Counted from the first letter of the stretch, positions 42,862 through 53,033 are shown. The stretch: DNA of 64,000 nt from Paraburkholderia rhizosphaerae (GCF_004366595.1 NZ_SORE01000016.1:1-64000); one strand, 5' to 3'. A program made the numbers and translations. Notes: a model not told the origin generated them from the letters alone.

Positions 42862-43635
42862 TTACTTCGCCAGCCGTCTGAGGCTCGCGCGCGCCCGCGC
42901 CTGGCTAAGCTGCTTGAGCACGCTGTTCTCGTGCGGGTCGCCATAGTGAAAGAGCGCGGTGCTGCGAATGCTGGTCGGCAAACACGCCTCGTTGGCGTGC
43001 AGCGAACGCATGCCCCAGAAGAAATAGATATTGCCCGGCTCGAGCGGAACCGGCTTCGCCCCCAGCCAGCGCTGCACAGTCGGTGAACGCCAGAGCCGGC
43101 AGGCGGTGCCGCTTTCGACCATCGCTTTCTCGAGAATATTCAGCACGATCGGCCCGCGCACGTTGCGCATGTTCGGGTACATCACGAGATTCCCGCGCGG
43201 TTCATTCGGCTGGTTCGGAATCAGGATCGGAACCAGCGCGGTGACCACGTACGAGTCGTAGTGGAACCGGTTCGCGTGACGCAGCCCATGCGTGCCGGCC
43301 AGCACGCGCAATACCGGCAGAATCCGCTCGCTAGGCGGCTCGCCTTGCATCGCGCGCCGATAGAGGCCATCGAGTACCATCCGGAAGCCGTGCGCACTGA
43401 AGATCGCGTTGAGCGGGCTGTGTCCGATCCATTCCTGTCCGCCGAGGCCAAAGTACTGACCGCCGCGTTTGTCGAGTTCGGTGGCGATGTACTCGCGCAT
43501 TGGCGTCAGTACCGAGTCCGGCACCACGTTGTGCAGGACACCGAACCCCTGCTGATTAATTGCCGTGTACAGGTTGTCCACGTCCGTCATATCGACGGAT
43601 GCCAGCATTTCGTGGTCAAGCGCCTCGTAGGCCAT
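42862..43635 (-). CDS. Putative Fe(II)/2-oxoglutarate-dependent oxygenase-like protein
   Basis: The 257-residue soluble protein opens with a helix-and-strand pattern (NLYTAINQQGFGVLHNVVPDSVL) like phytanoyl-CoA-type dioxygenases. It has a candidate HxD iron motif (HYDSYVVTALVPI), a distal His in GMRSLHANEACLP, and a following Arg (SIRSTALFHYGD) where 2-oxoglutarate would bind. That spacing fits the HxD...H...R pattern, but the family name is my inference. AAGGAG ahead of ATG 43635 supports the start. It stands alone, so the substrate is unknown. Confidence 0.7.
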   Translation of the reverse strand: MAYEALDHEMLASVDMTDVDNLYTAINQQGFGVLHNVVPDSVLTPMREYIATELDKRGGQYFGLGGQEWIGHSPLNAIFSAHGFRMVLDGLYRRAMQGEPPSERILPVLRVLAGTHGLRHANRFHYDSYVVTALVPILIPNQPNEPRGNLVMYPNMRNVRGPIVLNILEKAMVESGTACRLWRSPTVQRWLGAKPVPLEPGNIYFFWGMRSLHANEACLPTSIRSTALFHYGDPHENSVLKQLSQARARASLRRLAK

Positions 43636-44105
43636 GTTTCTTCACTCCTTCATTGGAACAACGCGACGCACGCGCGGCACGCGGTACGCGCGGTGTCCGG
43701 CTGACTGCGGCTTCCGGGGGCTGATAGCGAAGCGCTGCGATTGACAACTGACGGATTCGTCTGACTGAGTAAGGACTGTAAGGTCGCGCGTCCCGGCCGC
43801 TCTGTGCGCTGGCCAACGAACTGGCCGGCACAGCCAGACGCCGCACGGAATAACGCGGTCTTGCGCACGTTACGCGCCGTGCTTGTCCGATCGCGACAGG
43901 CAAGCAGTCCTCCGTTCGGGGACACGCTGGTAAAATCGGCTGAATCCAAAGCCGGTTCTGTCTTCGACAGGACCTTGTTCATAGACGCGAGCCGCACGCT
44001 GGCCACCCGCCGCGGGTCACTCCAGCACAACGCTCCCGGGCTTAACTGGCGCGCGACACCCTCCGCACGACAGCCGCCCTCTCCCCGCAGGCCAGAAAAA
44101 TCCGT
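43636..44105. other. 470-bp divergent intergenic region (oxygenase-like / metG)
   Basis: It holds the ribosome-binding site of the leftward gene and a TAAAAT -10-like hexamer at 43931-43936 (plus strand), 170 bp before metG, without a good -35. No gene or structured RNA is recognisable. Confidence 0.35.
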
Positions 44106-46280
44106 ATGTCAGCATCCGCTCCCGACTTCAATGCCACCGGCACGCCGCCGGGCCGCCGCCAGATTCTCGTCACGTCCGCGCTGCCGTATGCGAACGGCCA
44201 GATCCATATCGGCCACCTCGTCGAATACATCCAGACGGACATCTGGGTCCGCGCGCTGCGCATGCATGGGCACGAGGTCTACTACGTCGGCGCCGACGAC
44301 ACGCACGGCACGCCGATCATGCTGAAAGCGGAGCAGGAAGGGATCACGCCGAAACAGCTGATCGACCGCGTATGGCTCGAGCACACGCGCGATTTCAAAA
44401 ACTTCGGCATTTCGTTCGACAACTACTACACGACCGATTCCGAAGAAAACCGTGTGCTGTCTGAAGCGATCTATCTCGCGCTGCGCGACGCGGGGCTGAT
44501 CGACGCGCGCGAAATCGAGCAGGCGTACGACCCCGTCAAGGAAATGTTCCTGCCGGACCGCTTTATCAAGGGCGAATGCCCGAAGTGCGGCGCGAAGGAC
44601 CAGTACGGCGACAGTTGCGAAGTGTGCGGGTCGACCTACGCGCCGACCGATCTGATCAATCCGTACTCGGTCGTGTCGGGCGCGACGCCGGTGCGCCGCA
44701 AGTCGACGCATTACTTCTTTCGCCTGTCCGATCCGCGCTGCGAAACGTTCCTGCGCGGCTGGGTCGGCGGCCTCGCGCAGCCGGAAGCGACCAACAAGAT
44801 GCGCGAATGGCTCGGCGAGAACGGCGACGCGAAGCTGGCCGACTGGGATATCTCGCGCGACGCGCCGTACTTCGGCTTCGAAATTCCGGACGCGCCGGGC
44901 AAATACTTCTACGTGTGGCTCGACGCGCCGGTCGGCTATTACGCGAGCTTCAGGAACCTGTGCGCAGAGCGCGGCATCGACTTCGACGCATGGATCCGCA
45001 AGGGGTCGACCGCCGAGCAGTATCACTTTATCGGCAAGGACATCCTGTACTTCCACACGCTGTTCTGGCCCGCGATGCTCGAATTTTCCGGCCATCGCAC
45101 GCCGACCAACGTGTTCGCGCACGGTTTTCTGACCGTCGACGGCGCGAAGATGTCGAAGTCGCGCGGCACGTTCATTACCGCGAACAGTTATATCGAAGCG
45201 GGCATGAACCCCGAGTGGCTGCGCTACTACTTCGCGGCGAAGCTGAACGGCACGATGGAAGACATCGACCTGAATCTCGACGACTTCCAGGCGCGCGTGA
45301 ACAGCGATCTGGTCGGCAAGTATGTGAATATCGCGAGCCGCGCCGCGGGCTTTCTGATCAAACGCTTCGATGGCCGCGTGCAGGACAGCGCGATGCAACA
45401 CCCGCTGCTCGGCACGCTGCGCGCGGCGATCCCGCAGATTGCCGCGCACTATGAAGCGCGCGATTACGGCCGCGCACTGCGCCACACGATGGAACTCGCC
45501 GACGCGGTGAACGGCTACGTCGATACCGCGAAGCCGTGGGATCAGGCGAAAGACCCAGCCAACGCGGTCGCGCTTCACGAGACCTGCAGCGTCAGCCTCG
45601 AGGCGTTCCGGCTGCTGTCGCTGGCGCTCAAGCCGGTGATGCCGAAGGTAGCGGAAGCGGCCGAAGCGTTCCTCGGCATCGAGCCGCTGGTTTGGGCCAA
45701 TGCGCAGCATCCGCTCGCATCCGGTCGCCCGATCAATGCATACAAGCATCTGATGACACGCGTCGATCCGAAGCAGATCGAAGCGCTGCTCGAAGCGAAC
45801 CGCTCATCGCTGCAGGCAACGGCTCCGGCCGAAGCCGGCGCGGCGTCGCAAGCGGCGCAGACCAAAGGCAAGGCGGCCGTTGCCGATGACAAGAACGGCA
45901 AGAACAGCGCGAATACCAATGGCAAACAAGAAGAATCGCCGATCATCTCGATCGACGACTTCGCAAAGATCGATCTGCGCATCGCGAAGATCGTCGACTG
46001 CAAGGCGGTCGAGGGCTCGGACAAGCTGCTGCAGCTCACGCTCGATGTCGGCGAAGAGAAGACGCGCAATGTGTTCTCCGGCATCAAGTCCGCGTATCAG
46101 CCGGAGCAGCTGGTCGGCAAGCTGACGGTGATGGTCGCGAATCTCGCGCCGCGCAAGATGAAGTTCGGGCTGTCCGAAGGGATGGTGCTGGCGGCATCGG
46201 CGGCCGATGAAAAGGCGGAGCCGGGCATTTACGTGCTCGAGCCGGACAGCGGCGCGAAACCGGGCATGCGCGTGAAGTAA
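44106..46280 (+). CDS. metG: Methionyl-tRNA synthetase
   Basis: The 724-residue class I synthetase charges tRNA-Met. It has ALPYANGQIHIGH (HIGH motif), the knuckle cysteines CPKCGAKDQYGDSCEVCG that bind zinc, KMSKSRGTF (KMSKS loop), the anticodon-binding helical domain, an Ala/Lys-rich linker, and a C-terminal EMAP-like tRNA-binding dimerisation domain (IDLRIAKIVDCKAVEGSDKL...GLSEGMVLAAS). ATG 44106 fits family length. A bidirectional terminator follows. Confidence 0.97.
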   Translation: MSASAPDFNATGTPPGRRQILVTSALPYANGQIHIGHLVEYIQTDIWVRALRMHGHEVYYVGADDTHGTPIMLKAEQEGITPKQLIDRVWLEHTRDFKNFGISFDNYYTTDSEENRVLSEAIYLALRDAGLIDAREIEQAYDPVKEMFLPDRFIKGECPKCGAKDQYGDSCEVCGSTYAPTDLINPYSVVSGATPVRRKSTHYFFRLSDPRCETFLRGWVGGLAQPEATNKMREWLGENGDAKLADWDISRDAPYFGFEIPDAPGKYFYVWLDAPVGYYASFRNLCAERGIDFDAWIRKGSTAEQYHFIGKDILYFHTLFWPAMLEFSGHRTPTNVFAHGFLTVDGAKMSKSRGTFITANSYIEAGMNPEWLRYYFAAKLNGTMEDIDLNLDDFQARVNSDLVGKYVNIASRAAGFLIKRFDGRVQDSAMQHPLLGTLRAAIPQIAAHYEARDYGRALRHTMELADAVNGYVDTAKPWDQAKDPANAVALHETCSVSLEAFRLLSLALKPVMPKVAEAAEAFLGIEPLVWANAQHPLASGRPINAYKHLMTRVDPKQIEALLEANRSSLQATAPAEAGAASQAAQTKGKAAVADDKNGKNSANTNGKQEESPIISIDDFAKIDLRIAKIVDCKAVEGSDKLLQLTLDVGEEKTRNVFSGIKSAYQPEQLVGKLTVMVANLAPRKMKFGLSEGMVLAASAADEKAEPGIYVLEPDSGAKPGMRVK

Positions 46281-46306
46281 CGCGCGCTCCCGCGCAGCAT
46301 AAGAAC

Positions 46307-46338
46307 GAAAAAGCACGCCGTGGCGTGCTTTTTCTTTT
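46307..46338. terminator. Bidirectional intrinsic terminator of metG and tamB
   Basis: GAAAAAGCACGCC / GGCGTGCTTTTTC pair perfectly around a GT centre, 27 bp past metG and 13 bp past the tamB stop. The A and T tracts in the arms serve both strands. Confidence 0.9.
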
Positions 46339-46346
46339 ATGTGCGA

Positions 46347-49300
46347 TCAGCGCGATTCGCGCGAGGATGATGACGAAAACCACGGCCAGCGATCGAAACG
46401 CCGCGTATATTGCAGATCCATCCCCTGGAACGTGCCGCCGTACGCCGTTACCGACCAGAACCGCGTCAGGTTCAGCGTCGCCTTGACCGCATTGCTCGCG
46501 GACTGCAGCCCCTGCTCGTAGCCGATCACCAGCCGCTCGTTGATCGCTTTCGACACCATCACCACCTGCGGGTCGGTCAGACCCACCTCGCTGCGGCCGA
46601 TCGAAAACTCATCGAAGCCGAACGTCTGCGCGATCCGCTTGCCGCTTGCGCTGCCAAGCAGCGCGAGCGCGGCCGTCATCGTGCTCTGCTGCCCAAGATT
46701 GTTGCCCTGATCGGTGCCGTGACCGAACAGCAGCCACGACAGCTTCTCGTTGTCCGGCACGGCCGGTTCGGACACGAGCCGCGCGACCGGCGCCTGGATC
46801 GTGCCGGTCACCTGCACGCCCGCCTCGACTTCCTGATTGCGACGCATCGCAAGGATATTGATGCCCGGATTCGACACCGGCCCGTTGAACGTGAAGAAAC
46901 CGTTTTCGATCGCGAGCTTGCGGCCGAACGCGGTATAGCTCGATCCTTCGGTCACGCGCACGTTGCCGACCGCGCGCAGCGGCGTGTTCGGCGTGGACAG
47001 CGCGGTGATCGTGCCGCGCAGTCCGACGTCGGCGCCCTGGCCGCGGAAGCGGAAATCGTTGCCGAGGTCGATTTCGATATTCGCACGCGGCACGAACGGA
47101 TTGACGGGCCGGTTCGCGCCTTCGGCGCCAGGTGGCGGCCTGCCCCCCAGCAAAGTGCCGTCCGGCTGCACGATCACGACGTCGTCGCCCAGAGTCGGCG
47201 CGGACTGCGCGGGCATGTCGAACAGCGCGTGCTCGACCTTGAACCTGCCGTTAATCTCAAGCCCGGCCGGCTGGCCGGCGTTCGCGACGCTGGCGCTGCC
47301 CGACAGTGTCAATTGCCGGTCTGGCGACGCGAACAGTTCGAGCCGATCCGCGACGATATTCGCGGTCAGATCCGGCTCCGCATTATCGAGGCGCACACGG
47401 CCGCTCGCGCGCAGCGTACCCGAACCGCCGTGGAACTCGACCTGCTGGAAGTCGACCAGATTCTCGGATAGCGCGATCCGCACGACGCCGTCTTTCAATT
47501 GCACGCCGAGGTCGACCGCGGTCACCGACAGTCCGTCGCCTTGCAGCGAACCCGATAGCTTCGGCTTCGCCACCGTGCCGGTCAGCGCGAGACGCAGCGC
47601 CATGTGTCCGTCGAGCACATAGCTCGGGCCGAGCAGGCCACCGGTCGTGCGCAGTGAGGGCAGGTCAGCGGCGATCGTGCCGGTGAGCGGCGCGTCTTCG
47701 TCGAGCGTCAGCATGCCGTCGCGCACGGCGAGTGCGGTATGCGCATCGGCATTGATTGAACCGACGCGGCTTGCCTGCGCGCGCACAGTCGCATTCACGC
47801 GGTTGCCGGCCGCGAAGTCGACGCGCGCCGCAATATCGGTGACGCCGAGCGACGCAAAGCCGCGCCCGACCGAGACCGTCACGTCGCCGCTGCGGCGCTT
47901 CAACTGAATGTGGCCACTCGATGTGTCGCCCAGCGCGAAGTCCCAGTCGCCGTCGAATACGAGGTCGGTTCTCGTCACCGGCGCGGCACCGGTGAACTCC
48001 TGCCGCAACTGCTGTAGACGCGTTACCGAGACGCCGGTCAGCGTGCCGGCCGAACGGACGCGCCCGTGGTCGTACGACAGCGACTTCAGATCGAGCAGCG
48101 CGCCTTCGAGCGTGATGCGCGTCGCGCCGAGCGTCAGGCGCTGCGGACCCGCGCTGACGGTGAGCGGGCTTTCCATATTCAGCGCGGGCGTGCCGCGGTT
48201 TTGCAAGCGCGTGACCCTGCCGTCCCAATGTGTGCCGTCGCGTGCGTCGGTCAGATGCCCGTTCGCGGCAAGCGTCAGATCGAGCGGCCGGTCACGCAGC
48301 GAACCGGCCGCGGCCGCCTCGAGCGTGTGGTTCGCGCGCGTGCCGTTCAGCCGCGCGGTCAATGTCTTCAGTTCGACGCCCGCGGTGCTCAGGTTGCGCG
48401 CGTCGGTGGTGAAGACCATTGCACCGTTCGCGCCGTCGCGCAGTTCCGCATGGCCTGCCGCATGACCGACACGGTTCGAGCCGAACACGACATCGTCGGC
48501 CTTGTAGTCGAGCGTCACGTTCGGATGCGCGAACGTGCCGGTCAGATCCCCTTCTGCACTCACGTTGCCCGCGACGCCGAAGCCGAGCCGGTCGAGTTGC
48601 GGCGCATCGATACGAAAACGCAGCCGGTCGCCGCGGCCGCCGAAGCTGCCTTGCAGATCCACCTGATTGCCGGCCACCGACAGATTCGCGCGGCTCGGCA
48701 ACAGGCGCGAGCCAGCCAGCTGGATCGTGCCGCTGCCGGTCATCGGCAGGTTGTCATAGACGCTGTCGCCGAGCCTGAATTCCGCCTTCGTCGTGAAAGT
48801 CGGTGCGAGCAGGCCAGACGCGCTCAGCGTGCCGTTCACGCGCGCTTCGATCTTGCGCGCGGGCTGGGCGGGCGCAGCGGGCGAGCGTCGGGCGGCGGTC
48901 GCGGACGCGCGGGCAGGCGCGGCAGCCGGACGCCTGCCGCCGCTCGCCGACGCGCGCGCGGGCGTGGCCGGTGCGGGCGCGGGGGTCATCATCGACGTCA
49001 GCGTCAGCGGATCGAAGTCGGTCAGCGTTGCCTTCAGGTTGTACGTGGAACTCGCGTCATTCTTGACCGCGCCCGATAGATCGATGCGGCCCCTGCCGGA
49101 CGTCAGCCGCACGTCGTTGAAGCTCGTGCGCGCCGGGTCGAGCGTGACCTTGCCCTGCACGCGCAGCGCCGCTTGCGGGTCGGCGAGATCGAGCGTGACG
49201 GTGCGAATATCGTCGTTCAGGCGAATCGCGATCGGGCCGGCGAATTGCGTGGGCCGGATGCTGGCCTGCAGCGCGTTCAGGTCGAGCCGCGCCACTCTCA

Positions 49301-50858
49301 GATCGAAGCGGCCGCGCTTGCCGGCGAGTTCGCCGTCGCCGGTCACGGTCGCGTTCCTGACGACGCGCACGTTCAGATTCGAAATATGCTGCGCTTGCGC
49401 GTCGAGGCGCACGTCCGCGTAGGCGTCGATCAGCGGCAACAGATGCTGGTCGATCGCGCCGGGTATCGCGTTGACGATCGATACCGAACCGGCCACCGCG
49501 AAGCCGCGCGGACGCGTCGCGGGGTTCACGGGAGCGCCCGGCGCACTGGCTGCGGTTGGCGCACTCGCCGCATTGCCGTGGTCCGCGAGGCTGATTGCAC
49601 CGGTGGCGGTGGATGCTGCCGCTGGCTGCTGCGCGCCGGTCTCGCTTGACGGTTTGGATACGTCCGCCGCCTTTGACGCTCCGGCTGCACGCGAGCCATT
49701 CGCGGTTGCCGTGCTTTCCGGTTTCGCCGCGCCTCGAGCCTTTGCCGCATCGGCAGAATCCGACTTACCCGTACCCGCGCCGCCGCTGGCAGGCATCGCG
49801 CCCGCCGCGGCCGCGCTCGCACCTTGCGCCGCTTCAGCCGCACGCTCTTGCGCCGGCCGCAAGTCCGCGCGCACCGAGAGATCCGCCGCCGGCGCACCCG
49901 GCGCAAATGCCTGCGGGTTCACGTGATCGAAAGTCAGCATCGCGCGCTGCAGCGGTACATCGGCAAACGGCGTCGCCTCGACGAGCGCATGACCGTCGAG
50001 CTTCATCCCGCTCGCATCGAGTTCGGCGACCAGTGTCTCGAGCGTGCCGGACACATGCCCGCGCACCTGCACCGCTTCATCGTGGACCTTGCCCGAGTAA
50101 CCGGCCTCGCCCGTCAACGGAAACGGCCGCACGCCGTCCAGCTTCGCCTGCGCGGTGACCACGCCGAACGGTGTATCGAGCCGGTCGACCGACGCTTCGT
50201 GATGCCGCCCGTCGCTGCGGCCATGGAACAGCAGCCGCCCATATTCGCTAGTCGAGCCAGCCTGATGCAGCACCAGTTTGTCGACCTGCAAGTCACGCAC
50301 GTCGAGTTGCATCGGCAGTTGTAAATCCTGCGGCAGCACGAGCGGGCTCGACGGCTCGGTCGACGGCGCGAGCCGCGCGTCGATCGTGCCGACATGCAGA
50401 TAACTGACGACGAACTTCCACGGTCGGCCGGATAGCGCCCATTTGCCCGACGCGCGGTCGACGCGGATCTCCGTGCCGCTGCCATCGAGACTGCGCCACT
50501 GCACATGAGCCAGACGCACGCCGGTCGCGAGCGTGCCGCCTTCGAACGTGCCGGCGAGCCGGCCGCCGAGCAATTTCACGGCTGCCTGCCACGCGTACCC
50601 GGTGCCCCGCTCGGTCGCGACCACACCGTACAGCGCGCCCGCCAGCAGCGCGACGATCAGTACGGGAATGAAGGTCGCCCATACCAACGCGCGCCACAAG
50701 CGCCCCCGGCGACGCTTCGGCGGCGGCGGTATATCGGCTCCGCCCGGCCCGCGACCGCCTCCATCCGCGCCACCGGCGCCTGCGCGATCGGCGGCACCGG
50801 ACGGCAGATCGCCCGGGCGTTCCGATGATGACAGGCTGGCGAGTCGGTCCGTGCTCAT
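46347..50858 (-). CDS. tamB: Translocation and assembly module subunit TamB
   Basis: The 1503-residue protein has a cytoplasmic Pro/Gly-rich tail, one inner-membrane anchor (VWATFIPVLIVALLAGALYG, about 58-77) and a very long periplasmic beta-taco domain ending in the conserved TamB/DUF490 C terminus (RFWSVTAYGGTFQGMDLQYTRRF). TamB spans the periplasm and works with TamA in outer-membrane protein insertion or lipid transport. Two Ala/Pro-rich low-complexity segments interrupt the periplasmic part. It follows tamA by 35 bp, and its length is above the E. coli 1259. Confidence 0.93.
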   Translation of the reverse strand: MSTDRLASLSSSERPGDLPSGAADRAGAGGADGGGRGPGGADIPPPPKRRRGRLWRALVWATFIPVLIVALLAGALYGVVATERGTGYAWQAAVKLLGGRLAGTFEGGTLATGVRLAHVQWRSLDGSGTEIRVDRASGKWALSGRPWKFVVSYLHVGTIDARLAPSTEPSSPLVLPQDLQLPMQLDVRDLQVDKLVLHQAGSTSEYGRLLFHGRSDGRHHEASVDRLDTPFGVVTAQAKLDGVRPFPLTGEAGYSGKVHDEAVQVRGHVSGTLETLVAELDASGMKLDGHALVEATPFADVPLQRAMLTFDHVNPQAFAPGAPAADLSVRADLRPAQERAAEAAQGASAAAAGAMPASGGAGTGKSDSADAAKARGAAKPESTATANGSRAAGASKAADVSKPSSETGAQQPAAASTATGAISLADHGNAASAPTAASAPGAPVNPATRPRGFAVAGSVSIVNAIPGAIDQHLLPLIDAYADVRLDAQAQHISNLNVRVVRNATVTGDGELAGKRGRFDLRVARLDLNALQASIRPTQFAGPIAIRLNDDIRTVTLDLADPQAALRVQGKVTLDPARTSFNDVRLTSGRGRIDLSGAVKNDASSTYNLKATLTDFDPLTLTSMMTPAPAPATPARASASGGRRPAAAPARASATAARRSPAAPAQPARKIEARVNGTLSASGLLAPTFTTKAEFRLGDSVYDNLPMTGSGTIQLAGSRLLPSRANLSVAGNQVDLQGSFGGRGDRLRFRIDAPQLDRLGFGVAGNVSAEGDLTGTFAHPNVTLDYKADDVVFGSNRVGHAAGHAELRDGANGAMVFTTDARNLSTAGVELKTLTARLNGTRANHTLEAAAAGSLRDRPLDLTLAANGHLTDARDGTHWDGRVTRLQNRGTPALNMESPLTVSAGPQRLTLGATRITLEGALLDLKSLSYDHGRVRSAGTLTGVSVTRLQQLRQEFTGAAPVTRTDLVFDGDWDFALGDTSSGHIQLKRRSGDVTVSVGRGFASLGVTDIAARVDFAAGNRVNATVRAQASRVGSINADAHTALAVRDGMLTLDEDAPLTGTIAADLPSLRTTGGLLGPSYVLDGHMALRLALTGTVAKPKLSGSLQGDGLSVTAVDLGVQLKDGVVRIALSENLVDFQQVEFHGGSGTLRASGRVRLDNAEPDLTANIVADRLELFASPDRQLTLSGSASVANAGQPAGLEINGRFKVEHALFDMPAQSAPTLGDDVVIVQPDGTLLGGRPPPGAEGANRPVNPFVPRANIEIDLGNDFRFRGQGADVGLRGTITALSTPNTPLRAVGNVRVTEGSSYTAFGRKLAIENGFFTFNGPVSNPGINILAMRRNQEVEAGVQVTGTIQAPVARLVSEPAVPDNEKLSWLLFGHGTDQGNNLGQQSTMTAALALLGSASGKRIAQTFGFDEFSIGRSEVGLTDPQVVMVSKAINERLVIGYEQGLQSASNAVKATLNLTRFWSVTAYGGTFQGMDLQYTRRFDRWPWFSSSSSRESR

Positions 50859-50893
50859 GCTTCGCGTGAAGTTGCGGTTGGATACAAGGTTGA

Positions 50894-52753
50894 TCAGAAC
50901 GCAATGCCGAGCGTCAGATACGGACGCACGCTGCGATCGCGAATGCCATATGCGAGATCGACGTTCACCGGCCCGACCGGACTGCGCCAGCGCGCACCGA
51001 AGCCGACTCCGGGGAAGAACTCCTTCTCGTGCCAGTTATCGGTCGCGGTGCCGATATCGAAGAACACTGCCGCGCCCCAATCGTGACTGAACCAGTGCTG
51101 GTACTCGGTGGACCCGGTCACGAGGTACTTGGTCGGCAGCACCGAGCCGCCGACGTTGTTGCCAAGACTGTCGAAGCCATAACCGCGCACCGAGTTCGAG
51201 CCGCCGGCGCGGAACAGCAGCGACGCCGGCACTCCGCTCGACGGCCCGCTCGTAAACACTGCGCCGAGCTCCGCGCGGAACAGCACGAGATCGCGCTGCG
51301 CGACCGGCAGGTATTGGACGCCGCGCGCATAGCCGCGAATAAACGTCTGATCGGCCGCGCCTTTCACCGCGAAGCTGGCTTCCGCGCGAACCAGGTTGCC
51401 CGAGCGCGGGAACAGCGGGTCGTCGGTATTGCGGCGCGTCCACGCCCAGCCGGGCACCAGCGCGCGGGCCGTGGACGGCGGCGCGGTGTTCTGGTCCAAC
51501 CGGTCCTGGTAGTACAGCAGCGAATACGAGTAATCGAGAAACTGCGACGTGCGTGTGCGCTGCACGCCGCCGCGCAGGCTGTAAATGCGCGTATCGGACA
51601 CGTCGGTGGTGGTGTACGACGCGAGCGCGCTGTTGGTCCAGCCGCGTTTGCCCGGCTGCATCGACAGCTGGACCTGCCCGAACTGCTGGATCTGGTCGAG
51701 CCGGCCGGACACCGTGAACGGCCATGCGGCGCCGAACGTGTTCAGGTACGTGTACGAGCCCTGCACGTGCGCGCCCGTGTCGGTCGCGTAACCGACGCCG
51801 CCGCGCACGCTGTTGTATGGAAACTCGCTCACTTTCACGTGCATCGGCGTTTCGAGCGGCTTCGCGGGGTCGTTATCGACATCGATTGCGACGCTCGCGA
51901 AGTATGGCGTGTTCTGCAGCTGACGTTGCAGTTCGGTGACGCGCTGCACGTCGTACACATCGCCCGGCGAAATCGGATTCACGTTATGGATGATGCGTTC
52001 CGGGTAACGCCGCGTGCCGGAGATATCGAGGTTGCCGAGCGTGAAGGTCGGGCCGCTGTCGTAAGTGACCGTGAGCCTCGCATCGTGTGTTTGCGGATCG
52101 ATGCGCGCCTCGGAGTGGTAAATCTTCGCGGCCAGATAGCGGCGCGACTGCAACGCTCTAAGCGATGCGTTTTTCGCGTCATCCCAGCCGGATTGCGTAA
52201 ACGGGTCGCCCTCGTGCAGCGAAAATGCAAAGCGGGTCGCGTTTTCCTGCGACGGGTCTTCGGTCTCGACCGGGCCCTGGAACGACAGCTTGACCGACGA
52301 GATGATGGTCTGCGGACCCGGGTCCACATGGATGGTGACTTGACGCCGGTCGTCGACCGTGCGCGCGTCGGTGCGCACGATCGGCGTAAAGTAACCCTGG
52401 GTCGCCGCCAGATCGCGGACCTGTTGCGGTGTCACAGTGACGAGAAAATCGAATTGCTCGCTGCTGATATCGTCGCGCCGCGCGAAGCGGGCGATGTCGA
52501 GGTGGTCCTGAAGCAGCTTGCGCAGCGAACGCGGCGTTGCATCGATATTCACGTCGTATGCCGCGCGCTTCCTTGCCGCGTACGCCGGCGGGCTGCCCGC
52601 CACTGCCACAAACAGCACGGCGATGATCGTCAATACGAGCCAGGCGTGCGCAAGCCGCGCGGCGGATCGCCGCCCCGGGGCGCGCTGCGGCGTCGGGCCG
52701 GCATGACGCCGTCCGTGCCGCGATTGCGACGGTTCGATTGACCATCCGGCCAA
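50894..52753 (-). CDS. tamA: Translocation and assembly module subunit TamA (Omp85 family)
   Basis: The 619-residue outer-membrane protein has an export signal (LVLTIIAVLFVAVAGSPPAYA), POTRA domains (including VTITHVDPGP-like and PTFTLGNLDISGTRRYPERI segments) and a C-terminal 16-strand Omp85 barrel with the conserved SNSVRGYGFDSLG loop and a final Phe. It pairs with TamB. The start is TTG 52753, preceded by CGGAGG at the right distance; there is no suitable in-frame ATG. The signal peptide is preceded by an unusually long basic N-region of about 35 residues. Confidence 0.93.
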   Translation of the reverse strand: MAGWSIEPSQSRHGRRHAGPTPQRAPGRRSAARLAHAWLVLTIIAVLFVAVAGSPPAYAARKRAAYDVNIDATPRSLRKLLQDHLDIARFARRDDISSEQFDFLVTVTPQQVRDLAATQGYFTPIVRTDARTVDDRRQVTIHVDPGPQTIISSVKLSFQGPVETEDPSQENATRFAFSLHEGDPFTQSGWDDAKNASLRALQSRRYLAAKIYHSEARIDPQTHDARLTVTYDSGPTFTLGNLDISGTRRYPERIIHNVNPISPGDVYDVQRVTELQRQLQNTPYFASVAIDVDNDPAKPLETPMHVKVSEFPYNSVRGGVGYATDTGAHVQGSYTYLNTFGAAWPFTVSGRLDQIQQFGQVQLSMQPGKRGWTNSALASYTTTDVSDTRIYSLRGGVQRTRTSQFLDYSYSLLYYQDRLDQNTAPPSTARALVPGWAWTRRNTDDPLFPRSGNLVRAEASFAVKGAADQTFIRGYARGVQYLPVAQRDLVLFRAELGAVFTSGPSSGVPASLLFRAGGSNSVRGYGFDSLGNNVGGSVLPTKYLVTGSTEYQHWFSHDWGAAVFFDIGTATDNWHEKEFFPGVGFGARWRSPVGPVNVDLAYGIRDRSVRPYLTLGIAF

Positions 52754-52947
52754 ATACGACCTCCGGCGATTGTTGACTGTTTCTTAGGGTAGGCCAGTCC
52801 GCGGCGGGACTGAAGCCTGTTATTTGACCACATCGGAGCGACGGTGCATCCCGAATTAAATCGCGGCGGCCCTCGCCGACCGGCCTTTGCCGCCCATCTG
52901 CTGGCCTTGCGCCGGCGTTCTTTCAGCGGCCTTTCTCCGCCGATTCG

Positions 52948-52975
52948 CTGACAGCGGCCGCGCATGCGCTAAAAT
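52948..52975 (+). promoter_or_regulatory. Sigma-70-type promoter of the DUF3460-scpA operon
   Basis: CTGACA (52948-52953) and TAAAAT (52970-52975) each match 5 of 6 consensus bases, with a 16-bp spacer. They lie 59 bp before the first start codon. Confidence 0.65.
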
Positions 52976-53033
52976 TACGTCCGACCCGAACGGCCGCCCT
53001 CGCGGCGCCCTCTCCCTTCACGGACATCGAGCC

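Noticed and set aside
44109..45749. 546-residue frame antisense to metG
   Set aside because: Shadow frame; metG motifs on the plus strand are unambiguous.
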